Position numbers and translations under genes: made by a program. 64,000 nucleotides of DNA from Alphaproteobacteria bacterium (lineage in GTDB: Bacteria; Pseudomonadota; Alphaproteobacteria; Micavibrionales; Micavibrionaceae), in NCBI GenBank assembly GCA_020445145.1, contig JAGRHC010000003.1, positions 1 to 64,000 on the forward strand. Reading direction: 5' to 3'. The notes under the pieces were generated by a model. It did not search any database and was not told the DNA's origin. It was given only the letters and a program-made list of their open reading frames with translations. How positions within the stretch are numbered: the first letter of the stretch is position 1; each line of letters opens with the position of its first letter. Below are positions 25,865 to 32,884 of the stretch, in pieces.

Positions 25865-26815
25865 ATGACCTTAATTAAAAAAACCCGCCACGCAATAGCA
25901 TGGCGCTGGCCCATCTTAAAGGAGATTCTGTCTTCATGGTTCGCCGTACTGCAATATAAAATCCTATCAACATTGCCGGCATCACAGAAAAACCACAGCT
26001 TGCCCAGAGAGCTGATCGTTTCGCTCACCTCCTATCCAAAACGCTTTAAAACCCTTTACATGACGCTCGATTGTCTACGTAAGCAAACCGTAAAGCCGGA
26101 CCGAATCATTCTCTGGATTGCGTATGAAGATATGGCAGCGATCCCTGAAAAAATAAAACAGATGAAGGAAATAGATATCCGCGCAGATCGTGACACACGG
26201 TCTTACATGAAAATTATCCCGACGCTGCAAGCATACCCCGAAGCATTTATCGTCACAGCCGACGACGATATTTACTACCCGTCCAAATGGCTGCAGACAT
26301 TGCTGGAAGCGTGGGACGGGGACAACCGGCAGATCGTTTGTCATCGTGCGCACGCCATAAAATGGGATGAAAACGGAAATCTCATGCCCTACGCGCAGTG
26401 GGATCAGGAAATCACGGGCGGCCATCTCTCAACCGAGATTTTTCCAACTGGTGTTGGCGGCGTGCTCTATCCCCCCGGCGCACTCTCTCCAGAAGTCACC
26501 GACATAGAGACATTTACAACCTTATGCCCGAAAGCCGACGATGTCTGGCTGTATTGGATGGGACGAAGAGCAGGGGCAATCTACAAAAAAACCGCAATGG
26601 ATTATAAAATCCCGGCGTGGCCGGACTCTCAAGCCTCCGCGCTCTTTCACGAAAACTGGCTTCAAGGGGGAAACGACCGCCAGATTGAAGCGCTGATCGA
26701 GCGCTATGGATGGCCGGGGGAAGAAAAAGCTAAACCCGCGCCCAGTCAGCTTTCAGACCTGAAAGCTCTTCCCGCAGAGCCTTCCACTGAAGCAAAGTCC
26801 CGGCGCACAGGATAA
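25865..26815 (+). CDS. Glycosyltransferase-like protein, GT-A type
   Basis: A 316-residue soluble protein. The core looks like a family 2 or related GT-A transferase: ELIVSLTSYPKRFKTLYMTLDCLRKQTVKPDRI near the N-terminus, then FIVTADDDIYYPSKWL with a DDD metal-binding motif, and later CPKADDVWLYWMG as an acidic catalytic candidate. The family is usually annotated only as hypothetical or glycosyltransferase. It follows the AT-rich transferase by 31 bases and probably shares its transcript. Its last 86 bases overlap the end of the convergent flippase gene. Confidence 0.72.
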   Translation: MTLIKKTRHAIAWRWPILKEILSSWFAVLQYKILSTLPASQKNHSLPRELIVSLTSYPKRFKTLYMTLDCLRKQTVKPDRIILWIAYEDMAAIPEKIKQMKEIDIRADRDTRSYMKIIPTLQAYPEAFIVTADDDIYYPSKWLQTLLEAWDGDNRQIVCHRAHAIKWDENGNLMPYAQWDQEITGGHLSTEIFPTGVGGVLYPPGALSPEVTDIETFTTLCPKADDVWLYWMGRRAGAIYKKTAMDYKIPAWPDSQASALFHENWLQGGNDRQIEALIERYGWPGEEKAKPAPSQLSDLKALPAEPSTEAKSRRTG

Positions 26816-28166
26816 GAAAACCGATCACAATCGCAACGCCGACGCTGGCCAAATCGCCCGGTAACAAGAGATCGACGATCCCTGTATAAAGCGCACACCC
26901 CGCGAGGGTAAGCAGGATCGGAATAGCCAAAAGCTTGATATACTCGAGCGCTGAGCAATAAACGAAAGGACGCGCGAGCATAAAATCGCGCGGCGCATAA
27001 AGAAGGACCGCCAGGCTATAGCCAAGAGCAACCCATTCAACGTTAATCCACACAGTCGCTGCCAAGAAAATCATAAAGACCACAAAGGATTCAAAGACAA
27101 TCCTGAACTGAATATCACTACGTCCGGCCCCAAGCAAAAACGTACCGCGTAATCCCATCACGGCCTGCAAGGCCCCTGCTGGAGCAGCATAAAGGAACAA
27201 TTCACCTGCCTTACCCCATTTTTCAGAGAGCAGAAGATCAAAAAACGGCCCATGCGCAATCGCCACCATCCCCATTGCCGGAATAATGATGCCCGCCAGC
27301 AACCGGGTCAAAACGATGAACATACGGCGAAGCAGGGCAGTGTCATCCTGATGCGGCGCCAGATGCCCGTAAAGCACAAACTGCAAAGGCCCGGTGATGA
27401 TATTGTATGGCAAGCGCACAAACAGAAACGCCATATTATAAAACCCGAGCAGCATCGCCCCGAGAATTTTCCCGATCGAGAACGTAATCGCCGTGTTGGT
27501 AAAGAAAATAACGGTTTTATAGCCGACAATATCGCGCCCGAACATCAAATGCTCCCGCGCATCTTTCATATCAAAACAAAAACCGGGGCGAAAAGGCGTC
27601 AGCATAAAAACCCCGGCGAGCTTGGCGCCATATAAAACAAGCTGCTGTGCAACCAAAGCCCACACACCTCCGCCAAGATAAGCAACCAGTGCCGCCGTAG
27701 CGATGCTGGCGATAATCGTAGAAAGATCGAGTGCAGCAATCATTTTAAACCTTTTTTCCTGCTGCATCGCCGCTTGCGGAATAGAGCAGGCAGCCTGCGC
27801 CGCGGCAACCGGCGCCAAGGCAAGCAGTACGGCCAAAAGCTCCGGCTCCCCAAAAAACAGAGCCGAAGGATAAGCCATCAGAGCAACCCCAAGAGAAAAT
27901 GCCCCGCCTATCCCGAACGAAAGCCAAAAACAAGTCGACCACAACATCCTGTCACGCTGTTTATGACGAATAAGCGACTGCCCAAGCCCGGCATCGCTGA
28001 AGATCATCGTAAAAAGTACAAAAGGCATCGCCATCGCGATTAACCCGTAATCCTGTGGCTCCAACAAACGCGACAGCAGCGGAACAACAAAAAACTGGGC
28101 CAAAAGACGGATAACGCCGACCGAAGACAAAAGAGCTGAACCAAAAGCAATCTTGCGTAGGGACAA
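26730..28166 (-). CDS. Polysaccharide flippase, MOP/Wzx family (ExoT-like)
   Basis: A membrane protein of 478 residues with about twelve to fourteen hydrophobic helices, typical of Wzx/MOP flippases such as ExoT. The LLSRLLEPQDYGLIAMAMPF segment near the N-terminus is a family feature. I chose the TTG at 28166 because AGGAGA lies 9 bases upstream and the protein then begins SLRKIAFGSALLSS; a longer open frame to 28343 adds 59 residues that do not look like this family and overlaps the neighbouring secreted protein gene. It flips lipid-linked repeat units to the periplasm for the ExoQ-like polymerase. Its 3' end overlaps the convergent gene by 86 bases. Confidence 0.87.
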   Translation of the reverse strand: MSLRKIAFGSALLSSVGVIRLLAQFFVVPLLSRLLEPQDYGLIAMAMPFVLFTMIFSDAGLGQSLIRHKQRDRMLWSTCFWLSFGIGGAFSLGVALMAYPSALFFGEPELLAVLLALAPVAAAQAACSIPQAAMQQEKRFKMIAALDLSTIIASIATAALVAYLGGGVWALVAQQLVLYGAKLAGVFMLTPFRPGFCFDMKDAREHLMFGRDIVGYKTVIFFTNTAITFSIGKILGAMLLGFYNMAFLFVRLPYNIITGPLQFVLYGHLAPHQDDTALLRRMFIVLTRLLAGIIIPAMGMVAIAHGPFFDLLLSEKWGKAGELFLYAAPAGALQAVMGLRGTFLLGAGRSDIQFRIVFESFVVFMIFLAATVWINVEWVALGYSLAVLLYAPRDFMLARPFVYCSALEYIKLLAIPILLTLAGCALYTGIVDLLLPGDLASVGVAIVIGFLILCAGTLLQWKALREELSGLKADWARV

Positions 28167-28284
28167 GGGATATGTTCTCCTGCAGCAGGCTAGGGCCACA
28201 ATCTTATTGCCCGCCAAGTCAAAAACGACAATAATCTCTAAACGGATACGACCATACCCGTTTTTATCCCCTCTGGTAAGAGCG

Positions 28285-28662
28285 ATGACAGCCGCAAAAA
28301 AAAATATTCTCATTCTCCTGACCGCACTTGGGATGCTCCCCACGGTAAAGGCAAGCGCATCGCCATTTTGTGTTGATGTGCAGGGAATGGCGCCGGAATG
28401 CTACTATCTCGACGCTGATCAGTGCCGCCGCCGTGCGCAGGAAATAAGTGGACGTTGTATCGTCAACATGGAAGAAATCGAATTACCGACCGGCTACGGA
28501 AATTATTGCATGGTGGCGCCCGGAGGGATCATCGAATGTATGTATCCGGATTATTCAGGCTGCGATCGTGAAGCCCGTCACAACAAAGGAGTTTGTGTAT
28601 ACAATCCCTCCGCGCAAACAGTCCCTGAGCCATTCAAATCAGATGTTGATTCAATTTATTAA
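28285..28662 (+). CDS. Small secreted protein with two four-cysteine repeats
   Basis: A 125-residue protein. Residues 1-23 form a signal peptide (KKNILILLTALG...VKASA), so the mature part is periplasmic or secreted. The mature protein has two repeats with identical spacing C-x9-C-x7-C-x10-C, each ending in Val/Ile-Asn or Tyr-Asn. The pattern (G...C.Y....C...A....G.C) resembles the DUF3551 family of alphaproteobacteria, which normally has a single copy. Eight cysteines suggest four disulfides. The ATG at 28285 with GTAAGAG upstream is preferred to a start at 28153. It is divergent from the flippase and just upstream of the export genes, so a link with the envelope is likely, but the function is unknown. 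Confidence 0.72.
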   Translation: MTAAKKNILILLTALGMLPTVKASASPFCVDVQGMAPECYYLDADQCRRRAQEISGRCIVNMEEIELPTGYGNYCMVAPGGIIECMYPDYSGCDREARHNKGVCVYNPSAQTVPEPFKSDVDSIY

Positions 28663-28766
28663 GATTTTATCAACATTTTATCCTCCACTTTTCCCCAGCT
28701 TTCATGTATAAAAGGAGAAGTGAATTCATAGGCGATTTTCCGCCTTAAACCTTAGGAAAACTGGAT

Positions 28767-29504
28767 ATGTATAAATTCTTCTCCACCGGGAGATGGATAA
28801 CAGGGTTTGCCCTGCTGTTTGCATTATTGCTAACAGCATGTGGCAAAGATCCGGTGGTCGCAGACTTACCGCCGGCGCCGCAATATGTTGCTCCTGTCGC
28901 ACCAGTCGCTGAGAAACTTGAGCCCTATAGAATGCAGGTCGGCGATGTCCTTGAGATCAAGCTGTTGCTAAACCCCGAACTCGAAGAACAAGTCACTGTG
29001 CGTCCAGACGGTATGATTTCAACGGCGGTAACACAAAATGTCATGGCGTTTGGGCGCACTCCAGAAGATTTGCAGGCCGATTTGAATGAGCGCTACAAAA
29101 AGCATCTCACCGACCCTCATGTTGCCGTAACCGTCAAAAACTTCGCGCCGACCAGAATCTATGTGCTTGGTGAAGTCAATTCACCCGGAGAATATATTTC
29201 AATCGGCCCAAGTCTGACTTTGCTTCAGGCACTGGCCCGGGCAGGGGGATTGAAAAACTCCGCCCTGACCAGGCAAATCATGATTTTACGCCGTGGTAGT
29301 GCCGATAACCCGGAAGTCTATTCCGCCGACTATGATTCAGCCACAAGCGGACTTCAGCCTGGCGCCGATGTCCGTCTGGCGGCATATGATGTCGTTTACG
29401 TCCCCAGAACAGCAGTCGCAGAGAACTACAAAAACTACGAACAATACATACAACAATTCATTCGCCCTGCTTTAGGGCTTTCACTGGGGTATCAGTTGAA
29501 TTAA
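28767..29504 (+). CDS. Polysaccharide export outer-membrane lipoprotein (Wza family)
   Basis: A 245-residue OPX protein. A lipoprotein signal ends at lipobox LLTACG. The poly-export domain follows (YRMQVGDVLEIKLLLNPELEEQVTVRPDGMISTAV), then one SLBB domain (IYVLGEVNSPGEYISIGPSLTLLQALARAGG). It is shorter than enteric Wza (about 380 residues), as are many alphaproteobacterial members. It forms the outer-membrane exit for the polymer. The next two genes, 41 and 7 bases downstream, encode its inner-membrane co-polymerase and an ATPase-like partner. Confidence 0.92.
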   Translation: MYKFFSTGRWITGFALLFALLLTACGKDPVVADLPPAPQYVAPVAPVAEKLEPYRMQVGDVLEIKLLLNPELEEQVTVRPDGMISTAVTQNVMAFGRTPEDLQADLNERYKKHLTDPHVAVTVKNFAPTRIYVLGEVNSPGEYISIGPSLTLLQALARAGGLKNSALTRQIMILRRGSADNPEVYSADYDSATSGLQPGADVRLAAYDVVYVPRTAVAENYKNYEQYIQQFIRPALGLSLGYQLN

Positions 29505-29545
29505 AAGGGTAGGGTAATCATAATAAAGGCAAGGACGGTATTCGG

Positions 29546-30832
29546 ATGAACATTGAATATAATATGCGCGGTGTGCTCCATGCCTTTTTCCGGCAAAAAT
29601 GGAAATTTATTCTGGTCCTGGCTCTTTTTGCCGCCGCCGGCGCCTACTACGTAAACAACGCAAAGCCTCAATACGAAGCTAGAGGCAGTTTCCTTGTAAA
29701 ATTCGGAAAAGGGGCAAAACCTGAAATCAACATGCCCGGCTTGGAGCAGCCAGCGCCGACATCCCAAGGCACGAGAAGCGAAATCATGCAATCCCACATC
29801 CGGATTCTCATGAGCCGTGACCTGCTTGAGAAAGTTGTTCTAAGTCTGGGAGTAAAAAACATATATCCGTCTACTGTCGCAAGCGCAGATTCAGAAGATG
29901 AGGCAATACAAAAGGCCATTGATTCTATGGTCGGAGGCGATCTCGAAGTAAAACCAAGCGGAGAGAGTAATCTGATCGAAATCTACGTCCACAATGAAAA
30001 CCCTGAAATGGCAGAGCGCATTGTAAGCCGTTTGATGGACATGTTTGTCGTCCGTCAGGCGGAAATCTACGACACAGAACAAACCAGCTTCCTCGATAAG
30101 CAAATCGAGCAAATGAAATACAAGCTGGAAGAGTCGCGCAATAAACTGCTCTCTTTCAAAGAGACCGCTGGCATCTCCGCAATTGATGAGGAAATGAGCC
30201 AGTTGCTTCGCGAAAAAACAGATCTCTCCGGCCTGGCATTCCAGTCCGTATCAGAGGCCCGAGACGGATTGGATATCCTGAAGGCAAAACAAGCCGAAAT
30301 GCGCGCAACATATAAGGCCGATAGCCCCGTCATGAAGCGCCTGCAAGATTCAATCGCGGTCGCGGAGAAGCAACTGTCAGATCGCCAATCTGATCTAAAC
30401 AACAATTCCGGCGCAGCAGTAACGGATAAAGACGGCTCGCTCGCACAAAAGATAGCCGCTATAGATAAAAGAATCGCATGGCTTGAAGCACAGCGTGGCA
30501 CATTTAATGAACTGGACCAGCGCGTCCGCATGGATGAAGAAAATTTTCAGTACTACCGTCAACGCGGTGAAGAGGCTCGGGTAAACAACCTTCTGAACCG
30601 GGAAAATATAACGCGTATTTCAATCGTTGATCGCCCGGTTGTTCCCGCAAAACCAATCGGCCCGAGAAAAAAACTGATCCTGATCGCCTTTCTATTGGCA
30701 GGAATGGTTATGGGTTTAGGACTGTCACTGACATTGGAAATTCTGGACGACAGCGTAGCATCACCGGAACAGCTTACGGCAAGCCTCGGTCTGCCTGTGC
30801 TGGCCAGTTTCAGAAAAGTCAGGGGAGCGTGA
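29546..30832 (+). CDS. Polysaccharide co-polymerase / chain-length determinant (Wzz/GumC family)
   Basis: A 428-residue PCP protein. Transmembrane helix 1 is at residues 18-36 (FILVLALFAAAGAYYV) and helix 2 near residues 373-393 (LILIAFLLAGMVMGLGLSL). The periplasmic part between them has the Wzz domain and long coiled coils (about 180-290). The PxxP-like segment VVPAKPIGPRKK precedes helix 2. It ends shortly after helix 2, so the tyrosine kinase domain of Wzc/ExoP is absent and is represented by the next gene. It would set chain length and connect polymerase to exporter. Confidence 0.9.
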   Translation: MNIEYNMRGVLHAFFRQKWKFILVLALFAAAGAYYVNNAKPQYEARGSFLVKFGKGAKPEINMPGLEQPAPTSQGTRSEIMQSHIRILMSRDLLEKVVLSLGVKNIYPSTVASADSEDEAIQKAIDSMVGGDLEVKPSGESNLIEIYVHNENPEMAERIVSRLMDMFVVRQAEIYDTEQTSFLDKQIEQMKYKLEESRNKLLSFKETAGISAIDEEMSQLLREKTDLSGLAFQSVSEARDGLDILKAKQAEMRATYKADSPVMKRLQDSIAVAEKQLSDRQSDLNNNSGAAVTDKDGSLAQKIAAIDKRIAWLEAQRGTFNELDQRVRMDEENFQYYRQRGEEARVNNLLNRENITRISIVDRPVVPAKPIGPRKKLILIAFLLAGMVMGLGLSLTLEILDDSVASPEQLTASLGLPVLASFRKVRGA

Positions 30833-30839
30833 CAAGATC

Positions 30840-31580
30840 ATGGCAGCAGCAGCGCAACACAGAAGACAAGCACCGGACCGGGATATGACAGCATTCTTTG
30901 AAAACACTGACTCCAACCAGCCTGCGGTGACATTCAAACCCGTCCTGCCGGTCAATCAAATCGCAGGCATATTAGCTGCAATCGAACACCGGTTTTCTGC
31001 CGGAAGGCAAAATGGAATCGTTTATTTCACGAGCGCCTACGATAGAGATGGGGCCGATACGATTGCCCTTGAAACAGCATACGCCGCCGCCTGCTCCGGG
31101 CATAGAAGAGTCTTGTTCTTGGACTGCAGCACCCGCCCGCGCGGCCTCCAACTCAGGCAATTCCGCAGCAAAGTTGAAGTGACTATGGAGCAGTTCCTCA
31201 AGCATGGCGCCAGAGCAAAAGGAACACCATTCGTAACGGCAGAAGATGGATCATTTTTCTATGCTCTGCTTTCTGCCGGAAAAGAAAGACACCGCGTCCC
31301 GTTCGACGCCTCTTTTTCCAAGGCGCTGTTCGAAAGACTGAAAAGCATATACGACCTCGTCGTAATTTATTCGGACGGCGGCTTAACCAGTGGCCAAGCG
31401 GCGGCATTCTCAGCACTTTCAGATGAAACAGTATTGGTCGTGGAAGCCGAAAAAACACGTCTGCCTGTCGTTAAAGAGCTAAAAACAATCATTGAATCTT
31501 CCGGTGGTCACGTCCTCGGAACGGTTCTAAATCGCCGCCGCTATTACATTCCGCGCTGGCTTTACGCCCTTCTTTTCTAA
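30840..31580 (+). CDS. BY-kinase-like ATPase homologue with degenerate nucleotide-binding motifs
   Basis: A 246-residue protein in the position of the cytoplasmic kinase (CpsD/Wzc C-domain) of the export system. The fold pattern is retained: QIAGILAAIEHRF, then the Walker A region SAYDRDGADT at about residues 62-74, then VLFLDCS. The expected GEGKTT loop is missing, however: the Lys and Ser/Thr positions are Ala and Asp. The Walker B region reads LVVIYSDGG, lacking the usual Asp. The C-terminus has only a few Tyr residues (RRYYIPRWLY). It is therefore probably a non-catalytic partner of the co-polymerase. AGGGGAG lies upstream of the ATG. Confidence 0.8.
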   Translation: MAAAAQHRRQAPDRDMTAFFENTDSNQPAVTFKPVLPVNQIAGILAAIEHRFSAGRQNGIVYFTSAYDRDGADTIALETAYAAACSGHRRVLFLDCSTRPRGLQLRQFRSKVEVTMEQFLKHGARAKGTPFVTAEDGSFFYALLSAGKERHRVPFDASFSKALFERLKSIYDLVVIYSDGGLTSGQAAAFSALSDETVLVVEAEKTRLPVVKELKTIIESSGGHVLGTVLNRRRYYIPRWLYALLF

Positions 31581-31647
31581 TCAAAAGCATCAACTGTTTA
31601 CTGTTGCTTTACAGTTATAGAATACAATCGTATTGGGCTGTGGGAAG

Positions 31648-31678
31648 TTAAGAAATCTGCAAGATTTCTCCGTATAAT
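31648..31678 (+). promoter_or_regulatory. Putative promoter and operator of the FIST-kinase operon
   Basis: A perfect -10 TATAAT is at 31673-31678. Directly upstream lies the 19-base inverted repeat AGAAATCT-gca-AGATTTCT (31651-31669), which fills the spacer. The -35 (TTAAGA, 31648) is weak and 19 bases away, which is what one would expect of an activated or repressed promoter. The rest of the 31581-31747 gap shows a smaller repeat AATAC/GTATT at 31621. Confidence 0.45.
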
Positions 31679-31747
31679 GAAACGATCAATAAGCTGAAAA
31701 AGCTTTCGATTGTACGGGGATATTTGCTGACAGATGAGGACTTCGCC

Positions 31748-32884
31748 ATGATAGAAGCACACGAGTTTTACTGGAGTGGTGCACGAGGCTTACAATTCTC
31801 TGATGATGTAAGCGAAGATTATAAGCCTGATGTCGTTTTCTATTTTATGGACAAGCGAATCCATAAAGATGTCGACGTCTATTCCATACTGAAAAAGCAA
31901 TTTTCGGAGAGCATACTGTTTGGTTGCAGCTCAAGCGGCCCGATCCTGTACGACGATATATATTTAGGGACATTCACAGGCATTGCGGTAACCTTCGAAA
32001 AAACAAAAATGAAGACCCTCGAAATACCGTGCCCGGAGCAAAAATGTTCCTATGAGGCCGGAAAAGAAACTGTCATCAAATTAAAAGGAAGAGGCCTGCG
32101 CCATATTTTTGTAATCGCTGATGGTATGACCGTAAATGGAGCTCATTTTATTAAAGGAGCCAATAAGGTTTTGCCCAAAGGTGTTTCCATTTCAGGAGGC
32201 CTCGCCAGCGACGGTTTCGAATTTGCTGAAACTTTAACTGGTATAAATAAGAAACCGGTCTCCGGACAGGTTTGCGCCATAGGATTTTATGGCAAGGATA
32301 TCGAGATTGGCTATGGCGCACAAGGAGGCTGGGATAAATTCGGATTGGAGCGTCTCGTAACAAAATCAGAAGGAAATACTCTCTATGAACTGGACGGACA
32401 ACCGGCGCTAGACCTCTATAAGGAGTATCTTGGGGATGCCGCCGAAAATCTCCCCAGCAGCGGCCTGCTTTTCCCTCTCGAAATTCGAAAAGATCAGGAC
32501 GGCGAAGCAATGGTGAGAACAATCAACGCCGTCGATGAAATTAATAAATCTCTGAGATTCACCGGAGACATTCCGCAGGGATATATCGCGCAATTCATGA
32601 AAGGTAACTTCAAAAATCTGGCAGCCGGCGGAGCAGGAGCCGCAACACAGGCGATTGAAATGATGGAAGGAACTGCCAGCTTCGGCTTGATGGTAAGTTG
32701 TCTCGGTCGTCAGCTTTTAATGGGGAATCAGGTTAGCAGGGAGCTTGAAGCGGTCATGCATGTCTTGGAAAATATGCCAACGGCAGGATTTTATTCAAAT
32801 GGGGAATTCTCCTTTGATCCCGGCGCGCTAGGTATTCTTCATAATGAAACCATGACACTAACGGTGTTTAAGGAAAAATCATGA
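31748..32884 (+). CDS. FIST domain sensory protein
   Basis: About 378 residues with FIST_N (about 30-220) followed by FIST_C (about 220-360). Features include FGCSSSGPILYDDIYLGTFTGIAV, a GGLASDGFEF segment in which the family usually has GG.A.D, and the C-terminal SCLGRQLLMG. FIST proteins are cytosolic sensors proposed to bind small ligands such as amino acids and are usually encoded beside signalling proteins. Here the stop overlaps the start of a hybrid histidine kinase by 4 bases, so it very likely feeds that kinase. ATG 31748 has GAGGA 7 bases upstream; TTG at 31724 is the alternative. Confidence 0.9.
   Translation: MIEAHEFYWSGARGLQFSDDVSEDYKPDVVFYFMDKRIHKDVDVYSILKKQFSESILFGCSSSGPILYDDIYLGTFTGIAVTFEKTKMKTLEIPCPEQKCSYEAGKETVIKLKGRGLRHIFVIADGMTVNGAHFIKGANKVLPKGVSISGGLASDGFEFAETLTGINKKPVSGQVCAIGFYGKDIEIGYGAQGGWDKFGLERLVTKSEGNTLYELDGQPALDLYKEYLGDAAENLPSSGLLFPLEIRKDQDGEAMVRTINAVDEINKSLRFTGDIPQGYIAQFMKGNFKNLAAGGAGAATQAIEMMEGTASFGLMVSCLGRQLLMGNQVSRELEAVMHVLENMPTAGFYSNGEFSFDPGALGILHNETMTLTVFKEKS

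Noticed and set aside
28167..28343. N-terminal extension of the flippase frame
   Set aside because: The extra 59 residues do not fit the MOP family and overlap the Cys-rich protein; TTG 28166 has a strong ribosome binding site.
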